Shown here piece after piece: positions 51,136 to 64,000 of a stretch of 64,000 bases of DNA. The DNA is from Anoplolepis gracilipes. Taxonomy: Eukaryota; Arthropoda; Insecta; Hymenoptera; Formicidae. Below the pieces are notes generated by a model. That model did no database searches and had not been told where the DNA came from. It saw only the letters and a list, made by a program, of their open reading frames with translations. A program made the translations under genes and the position numbers. The stretch spans positions 10,313,501 through 10,377,500 of the forward strand of contig NC_132970.1 of NCBI RefSeq assembly GCF_047496725.1, written 5' to 3'. How positions within the stretch are numbered: the first letter of the stretch is position 1; the number at the start of each line of letters is the position of its first letter.

Positions 51136-54100
51136 AGTACAGAATATGCTTGAGTTACATATATAGTGATTTTTCATCTGTAGACTTCAGATGTAAGTTT
51201 TTACGAAATTAATATATATATATATTTGTAGTTAACACTCTCTTTATTAAAATCTTTTATCAGAAAGAAAGACAGAGAGTGAGAAGAATGATATACAGTT
51301 TTTAAAATATTAAAGTCAACGCGATCTCTTAAAAAATATTATATAAATATTCCTAAGAAAAGCTCCGTGAAATTTGCATATATAATTTCTAGTTTCCACG
51401 CTGCATTGGTAAACACATTGATAGATGGAATGGCGGGACAAAACATGCTCGTTTGGCACGCGAATTTGTTTTCGTTCTGAACGAATGGCAGCATATTTCT
51501 TTGTGTATGACCCAATTACAATTGTAGTGTATGTGTGCATCTGCTTAATAAGGGCAGCCTCTGTGTACCGTTGTCGATACGATTGTGATTCGCGCCATCC
51601 GGTAAAACGAGCTCTCTCTTTCTGTTTCTTCTCTCTTTTTTTTTCCTCTCTGATTCCCTTTACGAGAACGACGAGGATGACGACGACGACGATCGGGTTC
51701 AACTCGCCTGATTTCGATCGCGACGTAAACCGGTCTTGTCCGCGCGTCGTTCGAGTGATCTGGAACTTTCCGATCCCTGAGGTAGTAAAATGTATCAGGA
51801 TAGATTTTTTGCTCAAGAAAATTGATTGCCGCACGAAACGGATATAGAATATATTCGCGTGCAGTGTTGGGGTACAATTTGTGAGACTCGCCGCGCGTTC
51901 AAATTCAATCCCTCGACTGTTCTTTATTCGAGAAAAGAGCTATCGGACAAAAAATATATGTATATGACGTACAATTATTTTTTTGTCGTAATAATAAAAA
52001 GCAATATAAAGGAGCGCGTAGTCGGTGCAAGCGTTTTATATGCAAATTATGTATTGTTTACATACTAAACGTTTTGAAAATGTTTACGCGAATTCTATTT
52101 GCATAAAATAACGTTATTCTCATAGTTCACGCTGATGTTCAATACGCAATAGCACGATATTTAGCATGACGTTTTATTACGTTGTTAAATTTTCTTCGAT
52201 TTACTTTCTGATGCTCTTCCGGTAGTTGATGGTGCAGCGACGACAATCGAGCGGTAAGAACGGTAAAAGGAAGAGACTCTCGGACAGGAAACACATCGCG
52301 AGGCAACGGTAGGGGCAATTGCATCGCGCACCATTAAATGCACTTTATTCTCTCCGTACATCTCGGCATATCTCAATTATTTCTCTATTACCATTACACC
52401 ATTATTCTCGGTGTATTGCCAACGAATTGCGACAAGCTATTTCATCGCCCGATCGCAAGATGATGGTAATCAAAGCCGACTGCTCGCACCATGATTAATG
52501 ATGATCTGTCGATTAAGATTAACCCTGACGTATATTAGATTAATGCGTTAGTATGATTACGACATATTATATTTTCCAAATTAGCGGCTAAAATTTCCGT
52601 GTCTCGCAATGTCCGTTTCCTGCTCGTCGGATAAAATATTCTCGCAGATGTCGGGTCGCTTTTAATTACGCGCTCGGGACAAGGGACGACGAAGCGTAGA
52701 CGAAGGGGAGGAGGGGGGAGGGGACGAGGTTTGCACGCAGGATGTTGAAGTACGGTGAAGGGCGAGGAAAAAAATACGCGCCCATAAAACATTCGTGCAA
52801 TAAAACTGCCTGCAACAACAGGCCTGCATATTTTAAGAAATTAATTTGTCGAAGGACAAATTGCCTCGTTTCTCGAGACGCGGGAGAGAACGAGCTCTCG
52901 GCAAGTTTAACCTTCTCGCCTCTCTTCCCGATATCTTCTTTTTTTATTCTCTCCTTTGCTGATTTTTCCCCGAGAAGGGTGTTAGCTGCGAGTCCCGCGC
53001 GAAAAAAAAAAAAAAAGAAACAAAGGGAAAAGTGCGCGATTCTTGCTCGTGTCTTGAGAAGGGCCGGTGCTCTGGAAAGTCTGTTGTGGCTAATTTACGC
53101 GATCATAAATCTTTTCGTAAACGTGGTGTAACTCAAGTCTCGTTGAAATTTGGACTACGGAAAAATAATAACCAAGTACAATTTGGGAGGACAAGTTGAG
53201 TCGTTGCGAACGAAACAAATGTCTGGAATGAAGAGAGCGAGATGTTTTCCCATTTGTCTCTCTTCAAGTTTATCAACTTTTTTTTATTTACATTTATTTT
53301 GACCATTTTATATCGAGTAGCTACTTTCATTAAAAAAGATCGATAAAAATTATCGTTACCTTATTTATTTAGGATGAAATAATTTAAGAAAATCGCGACA
53401 TTGCACCTAATGGTACAGCACTGTATTGGCAATTATCTTGCGATATTGGGATTGATTTATTGCCGTTCGTACAATCCGAATGACGGACGTCTCGTCGCAA
53501 CGAAGGAAGACAGGAAAAGAGGGGAACGATGTTCTCTCGTCGCGATCGACGGCCCCCTTTTCTCGACGCGTGTACATAATCTCGCATCCAGTCAGCACAG
53601 CTCGTGGAAAGAAACGGAGAACGCATTATTTATGCCTCTCTGCTTTTATGGCTGTTGGAGACATACATCTCGCGCTATATACCGAGGTGCCTCCGTCTCG
53701 TTTTCTCTCCGTTTCTGAACTTAGCAGTTTCCTCGCCTTTATGTTGCTTCTATTCCTTCGATAAATTTGCAGTCTCTCGATCGGGAGGGATGCATTTTTC
53801 GCTCAGCCGCTCGTTTAATCGCCGTGTATTTTCGCTTCGCTGACGCGTCTCGAAAAATTCAAACGTTTCACGTGGAAAGTCTCGCGAAAAATATGTAACA
53901 AACACGCGCTTTCTTTTCTGTTTGTTAATTCACACTTGGCAGTCGAGTAACAAATTATAATTTAAAGTTGATTACATAAGAGAAACATCTCGATTCAATT
54001 GGATAAATTTATTATTTATTAACGTATCTCTGAGAGTATTATTAAAATAAAATTATGTAGAAAGCGTAATAAATTTATATTTTTATTAAAGACCTTAAAA

Positions 54101-55181
54101 TATATTGTATATATATTTAGAAAACTATTTATTTTTAATCAATTTAAAATTTAGATAAAATTTAGATCACGCAACGTAGAGTTTAACATAGGAAAAGTCA
54201 TAAGAAATTAGTATAAATTATCTCTCACTTTTCTTTTTAATTATTTAAATTTAAACAATCTGTATAATTTATAAAGTATTTTATTTAACTATGAAATATA
54301 TAAATATGTGCATATATCGTGTAGACGATAGCTAGACAAACCACTTAAATTTAATCTTACAAGTGCAATTCTGATTTGTGAAATTGAATCATGTCGCGCG
54401 CAAGTCGTTTGAAACATTATTCAAGCTAATAATTGCGACAACGATAAGACGTGCGAAATATCTGATGATAGGTATATAGAATGGAACTTTGCGCTTCACA
54501 AGACATCTTCGTCATAACGTCGACGACACAAGACGAAGAGGGGAAACCCTTCGGCGTCGACATTTTCGTCGTCCCTCTCTCATTCCGCGTTGAAAGGCAG
54601 AGAATCAATCTTCGACGCGATCTCTTCGGTTGCTGCGGGCACGAAATACGCTCACGCGTGCTTCACGCACGGGCCTGGCCGTGAGTCGCACCACGCACAC
54701 GAATCGCTTTATGTGGCACAAGGATGCAGCTCGTCTGGGTCATTATTGTGTCGTGTTCGTCGCGTCCCCCGCCGCGGCACGCATATACATATCGGATCGC
54801 TCTTTGGTCCCTCCACGTAATAAATAATAATCTCATCGTTGGTACGAGATTTCAGTGGGCTCGACATACAATGCAATTTTGATTTAAAGTATTATTAGTA
54901 TAACATTATTGAGTTTACAATGTATTCGGTAGAAAGGCAAATATCACGTTATATGTACTTCCTTATTTTCTTTGACAGTAAAACTGTGTGAATTGATGGT
55001 TATTCGAAAGAATTGTTTCGTATTTTAATAAATAGAAAATAACGCTTGACAATAACAATACAAATAACATGAACATTTTGATTACGTAATACTGATGTTA
55101 ATTAAAATCGTATACATATATATGTAAAGGCGGGTGACACAATTTTGATTAAAAGATATTTAACGATTGCAAGCGTTTTAA

Positions 55182-55395
55182 CATTAGAAGTTATTAGACT
55201 GTTTTTCTGACAGTTTTTATTTTTCAGATTAGTAATCTATTTTTTATGTAAAACATAAAATTCTGAAATTTTATAACTTTTTATCAATTGTTTCCTTTAT
55301 TAAATCATTACATAAGAAATAGGATAATAATAATATAACATAAGAAATAGGGTATTAATTTAAAAAATAGAAATGGTAAAAAATGACTTCTAGTG
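55182..55395. mobile_element. piggyBac-like MITE, copy 2
   Basis: A 214-bp relative of the 37.4-kb element, flanked by perfect TTAA at 55178-55181 and 55396-55399. The ends are CATTAGAAGTTATT and, inverted, CACTAGAAGTCATT. The central arms share motifs such as CTATTTCTTATG. Confidence 0.75.
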
Positions 55396-55399
55396 TTAA

Positions 55400-56872
55400 T
55401 CAATTTACTATTAACAAGACAGAACAATTAACGTGATTAGTTTGATTTATCTGTTTATTAAGTTTGTTGTTGAAGAACATGTTTTCAAAGATTGAAAGAA
55501 CGTTCTTAACTTTTTCAATGAACCTTTTAAAATCACTTCCTTCTGCACGAGCTGTTTCTATTTTGACATCTTGTCTCGATGCATTGAGTGTAGCAGGGTA
55601 GCGCGGTGATGAGAGCAGGGAAGAGCATACAATGGCATTCATTGTAGCGATGGGACAAGACAAGACAGCCTTGTGATTGATCGGAAGGCGCGCCGCACGT
55701 CATTGGGAGTACGCTACGAGAAAATGAAAGGGAGTTACATACGGAAGAGAAAGAGGATACAGAACTTGTCTCACCGATGTCAATAATCCCGAATGGTTTT
55801 TTTGTTAGCGCGCCGGGATGTCGCCGTCGTAGAAAGTATCTTTGTACTTTGACTCCTTTGAGATCTTTATTAATCCGGCGATTCTCTTTCCACGGAAATC
55901 AATAAAAGCACGGAGGAATTAAATTTATTTTATTACGTCGATTATTTTTCTATTTTTATCGTTTACGAGGTATCTGATTAGATAATGTGATGCACGGATG
56001 CGAAGCACTTGTGTGATAAAATTCATTTGCAAAATTTAAAAAATGTAATGCAATTATAGATTAATCATTGAGATGATAATTGATGTGAAGTACTATTGAA
56101 AAAAATTGTCTCCAAAGACAATTATATAATAATAAATTCAATATGAATATAGATATTTCTATCAAATTATATTATTTTGCCTATTTTTTTCTCTAGAAAT
56201 CCATAACTATTTTGCATTTGATTTTAACAAATGTTTAATAAGAATGGTCGACCTAGAGGACAATGGAAGTTTCTTTGCATTGGTAATTGATCTTCTGCAT
56301 AATCACGCCCACTTTTGCAATCAGTTCCTCGTATGATACGTAATACCAAAATATTAATGCGGATTTTTATGTTGAGAACGCACAATGACGCGAGAAATCA
56401 ATGGCACGTATTAATTCAGTTTCTTTTTGCATTACTGCCTCGCCTTCATTATCGGTACCGTTACCGCCGAGACGATTACGCAAGCTGGTTGCAGCAACTT
56501 CTGCTTCGCGTGTTTGTTTTCCACGGAGAATAATCGGCTGTCACCTACACAGGTCTGTCGTTAGCTTCATTTCGGATAGCAAGAGGATATAATTGCCTTC
56601 TTCTCTCTTCTTTTTTTCCTTTTCCGTCGACTAATTAGCGTCGGCTCCAACTACCTGCCCTGGACATTTTTCACAATTTCTCAATCGAAAAGGGCTCTCT
56701 CTCTCTGCTTGCAATTAGCATTTGTCTTTTCTCAGATTTCCTGAGTATTTGCGTTTCTAAAAGCTACAATTTGTGTTTGCGCGATGAAAGTTTCGGAGCC
56801 TCTCGAATCAAACAACGACCAGGGGCTGCTTTCGATTTACGATAAGTTCAGTGAGCATTACTTTCCTTTTAA

Positions 56873-56914
<42 letters not shown>

Positions 56915-59806
56915 AGAGAGTATTCAACTCTTTTGGTATATTTTTTATTTTTTTTTACGTTTGTTTCAATGTCAAATAATCCACGACGAACAATAATTAA
57001 CTTGCTTCACTGTTACTAAAACTATAAAGCGATTGTGTGCTATATGTTTGACTACACAATTCTTTTATTTTCCATCCTATGGAATTAAATTGATTGTTTC
57101 ATTTCCGAAGATTTATTTCGTGTATGGGCAGTTGGATGACGAGTCATGTCTGCGTCAATCTAAAAATATCGAACGCGCAAAACCGCGAAAGAGACGCGGA
57201 TGCAAAAAGAAGACTGGATAGTCTAGACGGACAATAACGATCTCTCCGGGAGGGGGAGGAAGAGAGGAAAAGAAAGTGCACTCGTTAACTCGTGGAAAAC
57301 GAGCGAGTACCTCCTTGTCTGTAAGCCTCACGAATCGCACGCTCTTCGTTCGACGAGACGAAACGAAAGAGAAGCAATAAATCTTGCAATAACCATGTCG
57401 GTCGTTCCCGCCCGCGTTCTTCCACTCTTTCTCTCTCTCGCTCTCTTCTCTCCTATCTTTATCCGAGACGACCATCAACGGCGTCGATGAGAGTTCGGCC
57501 AACTAGGCTGAAGCTCGTTCTACCAATCAATCGAGTCAACTACTCGCAACACCCCCGCAATTGCGCGACATGCGCGTTAATTTATTGCGCTACTTTACTC
57601 CGACCTTGGGGCTCGCTATCGTAAACGGCGGGCATAAACCTCGCTTTACGTGTCAGTAAAGGGGTCCAATCGCGAAAAGGATCGTCGCTCTTTCTCCCAC
57701 TTTATATAATAATCCACCTCGTTGACATTATGTGCACATGACACTTTCGCGACTTGTAATTTTCTCGGCATAATTCGCGTGGTAGCGGAGAAAGGTTTTC
57801 GATAAGATGTGCGATCGTCCTGCGTTTGCTGAGTGACGGAATACCTACATATTTGCGCAGCTAGGACAACATTTCAACGTTTGACGAAGAGGCAATTTGA
57901 ACAGAGTACAGAGAAAAAGAGAGAGGAAGACGGACAAGAGACACAAGTGCGTTTCTTGCGATTCTCGATTTTTGACATCCATGCAAAGTATATGAATAAC
58001 GCGCATTTTGTTTGGATTGCAAATTCTTTGATTAGATTTGAATAGTTATTAACTGAAAGTTTCAAATTTTAAGACTATATATTGTCTATTAAAATATATA
58101 TATTCTATTAAGTTAGAAAAATAAAATTTACTTCATCTGTTTACAAACTTTTTATATCAATGAAACACATAATTACTTAATTTTTAGATGTTTTTAATTC
58201 AAAGACTGATATTATAATATTATTAATTAAGACAACTCTAATTTTCATTTCATTGTTTAGTGCTTATTTTATAAATTCTATACAATACTATTTATTTATC
58301 TATACGGATATACGGATCTACTGGACTTTAAGCGATCGTGACTTTAAACACGAGTTTCACTTCTGTTGTGTTTGTTTAAAAAATGCTGTTGCAAGAGATT
58401 ACCACATTTCCTTTCTTGTCATCTTTAACGTCATAGTCCTGGTTATATTATATTTTGTTTTCGCATATGCGAAAAGTCGCGGTACGTTGCGCTTTGACGC
58501 GGTTCGCTGTTTTACGAATCTCGAGAAACTAATTGCACTTCATGTGGAAAAATTTATGGGTAATTTACACCTCGCGTTAAATTATTGCTAAAATGGCGCT
58601 ATTATCGCCGGAATAAGCCGCTATCTAGGATGCAGGAAAGTAGCTAATGGTTTATCGTCTATCACGATGAGAAAAAAGTGTTTGTTTAATTCCACTATGT
58701 ATTTTCTTGCGTAATTTGAAAGTTGAAATGTACACTAACATAATTATTTTTAGCTATTAAAAAGCGGGCTTTGGGAACTTTGTTTTTCACGAGATTCGAA
58801 AATACTTTAATTGAAAATATCTCTGCGTTACAAAATTATATCTCGTATTGTTTTCGAAAGAACACTTTGATTATTTGATATTGTTTGATAAATTGCATAT
58901 TAAACACTGAATGTTTTAAACAAATTTAATTAATCTTCTAGAAGCTTTTTTTTTAATCATTGAAAGCTAGATTAAAACTAGAACTCGTTCTAAATATTTT
59001 TACAGTAATAATATTCTAAATATATTTGACCAAAAAATTTCAAAGATATTTTATAGTTGCTAACAATTTAAACGTAACAATTGCTCAAAAATGTATTTTT
59101 TAATTTAGAAATTTTCAAAACAATTCATCACTGAGATCTAGAATATTTACACGTGTTTAAGAACGCTTTACAACTGTTTCTCGCATATTTGCTATTTTAA
59201 TTTGCCAATTTGCACGTTCCGTGCATGTGCGAAGCATGCGAGACAATTCAGAACGAAAATTTCACTACCGCACCGGTGGTGGGCTCGGTGAAAATTTAGC
59301 TCGGTATTCTCAGTGACGCGTCTATTTTCGTGCGGTTGGCGCTCGGTCAGATCTCCTCTCCTATGCCTTCCTGTGCTTTTATCTCTTTTCATTCTGTTTT
59401 CTTGGCGCGATATACGCTTCACACGGCGGAGAAGAGACGCCTGGCTTCCTCGGGAAAGCGGCGTTTTCGTGTGCATCGCGTGTGGTCCTCAACAGTACGT
59501 AGCATAGAGAGAAGGAAGAGAAGAAAGAGAAAGAAAGCGAGAGGTGTATCTTCAAAGGAAGAGGAAGATCTTCTCCCTACGAAATTCCAACGACGATCCT
59601 CGTGCTTAGAGAGAAGTTTTGCCACGTTCGTTTTTAGGCAATTAGAGCCGGTGAGATGGAATTGCCGCTCGCGAAAATCGCCCGGAAAATTTCCTTTGAA
59701 AGCATTGCGGTAACGAATATGCGTGTGCTGTGGGAATATTTCGTTCATTATTAACGATATTTTGTCACAGGAAATCATGTTGCAAATAATCGATATAATT
59801 ATTTAC
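55400..59806. other. No confident gene
   Basis: Contains an 87-codon minus-strand frame at 55400-55663 (see findings), the 36-T tract, and CpG-rich blocks at 57.15-57.85 and 59.2-59.75 kb. Confidence 0.5.
56875..56910. repeat. Poly(T) tract, 36 T
   Basis: The longest homopolymer in the window; its length is likely unreliable in an assembly. Confidence 0.95.
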
Positions 59807-59945
59807 AGTCGCCGTAATAAACGTTAATTTTACTGTAAACAACGGGTTAATTAAAACGACCTGACTAGCCAAAATCATTCAATTTATTCACACTTTTTGT
59901 TTTCGTTTTAATTAACCCGTTGTTTACAATTAAATACTAGCGACT
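59807..59945. repeat. Foldback (hairpin) element with 26-bp perfect arms
   Basis: The arms at 59834-59859 and 59903-59928 are perfect inverted copies containing AACAACGGGTTAATTAAAAC, with a 43-nt loop. Weaker pairing extends outward to AGTCGC at 59807-59812 and GCGACT at 59940-59945. A small MITE or a structured RNA hairpin; no target duplication is clear. Confidence 0.6.
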
Positions 59946-60966
59946 TTAATCTCTAACTTATAATGTTAATTTTACTATTTTTTCGGATTTTTTAAATGAC
60001 GGATTTCTCGATGTGTCGCGGAATTTATTCAATAAAGTTGTTGTCTCATCGTTTTAAGTAACTAGGGTAACCTGGCAATAATGGTTAGAGGATTTCGAGA
60101 ATTAGACATGACCAAATTGATGTTGGGATGACTAGTACCCATCCCTCGTATGATGAGTGTATAATTTTTCTTTCTATGAAACAAATTTAATTTGAAGTAT
60201 GTTGTTTAATAGACTTAAAAAATTACATAAAAAATATTAGCGAGAGAAAATTATTGATTGTTTACACTAATATAAATTTTTTTTAGCAGTATTAATAATA
60301 ATATAGATTACTAAAAGCATAAAAGATTTTTTAATGCAAAATGTGTAAACAAAATAATGATAACTAATTAATGATACACACTTTCTGTTTTCAATAGTTT
60401 ACATTTTTCTCAATATTGTAATATAAATATACAATTGAGTTAATGTATTATTTTTGAAGAAGTAATAGGATTGATAAAGAAAGATAAGCAATTTTTATTT
60501 CGTATTACAAATTTTTATACAATAATAGGTTAATCTTTAACAGAGAGTGCGAATCTAGATATGATGAGGTCATTGCTATCGTTTTTACGAGGGTGTCAAT
60601 TGTGGGGAATTTTATGGGTCTCTTATCGCCCGATTGGCGTAACGACAAAATGTTTATTGTTCTCAACAGTCGGAATTATCGCGCAGAGCGTCAAAATAAT
60701 CACGATTAAAAACGTAATGAAAAAAGATGTAACACATTCCGTCATAAACGTTTAATAAAGAACGGCAAATGGTTTTGTTTAAATGACTAAAATTTGTTTT
60801 TGTCTCAATATATGTAATTATATTTATTAATTATAACAAAAAATTGTTGTACATTTTATTAGAAAATCAACGCTTTCTATTCAATCCAATATTAGAATAC
60901 ATGCAATAAATCTTTTCTATGTCTAAAATTAAGATGTTGATACGATTCTTAATTACAAAACCATGG

Positions 60967-60989
60967 TATTATTATTATTATTATTATTA
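60967..60989. repeat. (TTA)n microsatellite
   Basis: About 7 to 8 triplets. Confidence 0.85.
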
Positions 60990-63587
60990 GCGATATTATG
61001 TGATTTGCAAAGGCATTAATACATTTCTGGAGCATGCTCGTGTAATAAAGCAATACTTTTAATATAATTTATCGAAAACAACCGATAAAGACGTCACGTT
61101 TAGATAGGGGAGCGAGCGGAAAAAATAATCGGAGTCAATTTAAAAATATTGCCATATATTAACGAGCATCGAATCACCCACGAAACACACAAAGAAAACT
61201 CATCCATATATATACACATTCATGCACTCATGTCAGTCGTAATAAAGTAATTTATGTTGGACAAGATATGAAAGCGCGCAAAACACATGGTTAACCCTTC
61301 GCTACTATTATTGTATCGAGTGTAGTTTAAGAAGGTACATACATCACGCACCCATGCACGAATACGGCTCGTATTTTAAATTATTTCAATATCCTGCAAA
61401 ATATGGTTATCTGCAAGCGTGAAAGTAGTTTTAATTCAATAAACAGTGATATATGTATGATCTCTATTTTTTTATCTATTTTTATTTAGCTATTATTACT
61501 AGAATATATTTGCGATAGAAAGTTTCTTTATTCTTCTCTTTTAATTTTTGAATAAATATACGTATAAATAATCCGAATGTGAGAGTTATCAATTACGTTT
61601 CGATAATGTCGAAATCTTTCAAACAATTTTTTTATTACATAATATTTCAGTTAAATGAAATGGATGATAAGATGTATTGCAAGAGATGTTTTATCAATAG
61701 TTATATTTAAACCATTGAAAATTATTTATTTATGTTATATTAATTTTTTTAATTATTAGATTAATTTTATTAATTTTAATGATTAATTTAATTTTCTTTA
61801 TTTTTTTGCTCTATATACACATTATTATAGCATTTTCTAATAGTACTATAATTAACTATTTTTTTCTGTATGGTCCCCTTCGGAAATGTCAATCTTTGAC
61901 ACTTATCTGCCACTTTCTCAGGCCCGCATTGGAGAATGTCACAGTTTCGTCCACGTTTTTTCCCCGCGTTTCCCCCCTAATTTTCTGATAAACCGCCTCT
62001 GAGTCTTCACCCTCGACGGTCACTACCTTCCTAGGTTCTCAGGATTTAGTGGCATTATCCGTCCAATTAACGTAGCCCATGGCCGGCCTTTTGCTACGTC
62101 CTTCTCCCTTGGCTTTCATCCCTGCTTGTTTTGTTTCCCACTTCCACTTCGTGAAATCAACGAGGAATACAACGGTAATTCAATCCGTAGGACTAAAGGG
62201 GACCAACTGTCTCCTTTCTTCTATTCTCGTCGTCTTTGTACCAAGACCTGCACTAGCTAACCCGATAATCGCGCGAAACTTTTATCGAAAACGACTGCTC
62301 TTTGAAACAGCAAATTTATTATAAAAGATCGATTAATCAAACATAAAAACGATTATGTATTTAATAGTAAAAGGATTTTCGATATTAATGAATTAACACG
62401 TGTTAATTTTTTTTATTAGTGTTTAATCAATTGAGATTATCTTCAGAAATTATTGAAAATAATTTTGTAAAATAAGAGAAATACGAAAGCATTAAAATTT
62501 CTATAAGAATAAGTAAAAATAAAAATAATAGATTGCTTGTAATTTTAATTATAAAAGATATTAGCTTATGTTTATTTTGCCGCATATAATAATGTATTAT
62601 ATAATATTATATAAGAACATTTTTTTTTCTATTACATAAAAATATTTAAATGTAAAATATAAAAGAATAATTAATATTTAAATAAACGAGAAAAAACCTC
62701 TTTGAAGTTGAGATTTTTTTTTGAAAAAAAAGCTTTAATCAAATTATAATTTGAATGAAATTATAACTGCGGTGGTATGCACATAGCAATGAATAAAAGC
62801 TTTTTTTAATAGGATTTATTCGTCTTATATGTACGCACTGGCGGCAGAATAAACATTTCGAGACGAGAGCCGCAAGACAAATACGAAAATAGAACGAATG
62901 ATGGCGAGTGGTCGGAACCACGTTCCCCTGCGGCTTACCGGATTTAATTAACAATCGCCACTTTTTACGTGTCTGCATTCTTTCTCCTGTTCTTTCTTCA
63001 TTGTCCATTTTTCTGGTGCGCCCGGTACGTTCTTGCGTGTCTTCCGTTTTTATTCCGCCGAGTGATGAGCTTTATAAAATATTAAATTCAGCATGACCGG
63101 AGCATTTTTTCTTCCGCGTTATTCTTTTCTATGACTATAAAAATAATCGTACTAAATATCGTACGTTGAAAAGTATAAAAAGATAAGAATTTCAATTTGC
63201 ACCCTTCTTGCACTGCTAAAAATATTACAACTTCTTTAAAATTCTATAGGCTTACTTATGCAAGAAAATACATATGGATTTGCCACGTCCACACAGTTAT
63301 AGTAAATATTTACAATAATAAAATTAGCAAATAATACATAAATATATATTTATAAACGTCTTGCTAGTTTTCTTTATTATCTTGAATTCCTTGATATTTT
63401 CTTGATGAAGAAGAATCGAAAGTTTCAAACCTTAAGTTTATGATTAATTATAGAGATGTACGAGACATAATGCATTTTCTCGACGTTACGGTGTCTGCAG
63501 GCCACATTATTTCTTTGCATGAAACGCCCGTAATGTGATTTTCTGTTCGTTCTTCATATAAAGACAGGAAATATGAGTCTGTTCTCA

Positions 63588-63620
63588 TTTTTTTTTTTTT
63601 TTTTTTTTTTATTTTTTTTT
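63588..63620. repeat. Poly(T) tract with one A
   Basis: 23 T, one A, then 9 T. Confidence 0.9.
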
Positions 63621-64000
63621 AATCGCCGGGTGTGTCTCCCCTTTATTCTTTTGAGTGTCTTGTCATCGTGATTAAGGACTCTCGACGGCAAATGGAGTTC
63701 GACGCGAGTTTTCTTGCCGCTAACAGTCTTTTTTTATTTCTTTTTTTTCTTTTTCATCATACCAAGTTCCGATTATTCGATTAAAATAATTGCATTAAAA
63801 AAAAAAATGCAAGAAAGATAAGGGATTTACATGTGTGAGAACTTTAATTAAGATGTCGCAGATAGATTAGGATTAATAGTGCATATCGAAGGTCATATTT
63901 AGCGTAACGAGAATATAATATTCGAGGTCTTTGCAGGCGCGAACAGCCGCGAAATCGAGACGTCGCGTCGCACGCGTTATCACTCTCAGGAAGTTCCCCG

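Larger units (their letters stand above)
49322..55177. other. No gene recognised
   Basis: CpG-rich blocks lie at 49.6-50.1, 51.45-51.85, 52.5-53.1, 53.4-53.9 and 54.45-54.85 kb among AT-rich DNA and microsatellites. Frames of up to 172 codons at 51.3-51.85 kb occur on both strands and look random. Confidence 0.55.
59946..64000. other. No gene recognised
   Basis: Mostly AT-rich, with CpG-rich patches at about 62.0-62.3, 62.85-63.1 and from 63.65 kb to the end. No domain or splice pattern supports a gene. Confidence 0.55.

Noticed and set aside
51184..51192. Nine-base microexon between a TAG acceptor and GTAAGT
   Set aside because: Short matches of this kind are expected by chance and no flanking exon is known.
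56784..56880. ATG frame beginning MKVSEPLESNNDQ
   Set aside because: Runs into a poly(T) tract with no acceptable splice donor and has no homologue I know.
1..64000. CRISPR arrays, rRNA, known insect microRNAs, transposase or reverse-transcriptase genes
   Set aside because: None was seen by eye; I looked for common microRNA seeds and transposase motifs without success, so absence is not proven.

Overview
This is eukaryotic, insect-type DNA. It has GT-AG introns of about 100 to 470 bp, AATAAA poly(A) signals, TATA/Initiator core promoters, long AT and CT microsatellites, TTAA-flanked MITEs, and AT-rich DNA broken up by CpG-rich islands. The two clear genes, an insect-type Tret1-like sugar transporter and a TIL-domain protease-inhibitor-like secreted protein, suggest an insect and most likely a hymenopteran such as an ant. 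The order is inferred, not proven.

Layout: positions 1 to about 28.4 kb hold no gene I can support. This stretch contains microsatellites, CpG-rich islands, a sequence matching a recursive-splicing site (about 6.07 kb), a G-quadruplex motif beside a very GC-rich island (8.46 to 9.0 kb), a promoter-like TATA/E-box cluster (12.04 kb), a 1.4-kb non-autonomous DNA element with an internal tandem array (14.78 to 16.18 kb) and a local degenerate duplication (25.5 to 26.4 kb). At 28.62 to 29.74 kb, minus strand, lies a complete three-exon gene with a TATA box and poly(A) signal. It encodes a 119-residue secreted protein made of a signal peptide, a polyproline spacer and one TIL domain. At 36.45 to 36.76 kb, plus strand, is a candidate two-exon gene for a 45-residue secreted peptide with TATA and Initiator elements at ideal spacing.

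At 41.52 to 44.67 kb, plus strand, is a complete six-exon gene for a 469-residue, 12-helix MFS sugar transporter. Its short first coding exon was found by splice phase and family resemblance. From 44.7 to 64 kb I see no further gene. There are more microsatellites, a second shorter copy of the 14.8-kb element (48.78 to 49.32 kb), a second TTAA-flanked MITE (55.18 to 55.40 kb; the first is at 37.45 to 37.70 kb) and a foldback element (59.81 to 59.95 kb).

The genes show no obvious joint pathway. The transporter would move trehalose or glucose across the plasma membrane, and the TIL and small-peptide genes would make secreted products. I did not find a clearly new biological system. The strongest leads are the small secreted-peptide gene, the polyproline-TIL architecture and the recursive-splice-like site.
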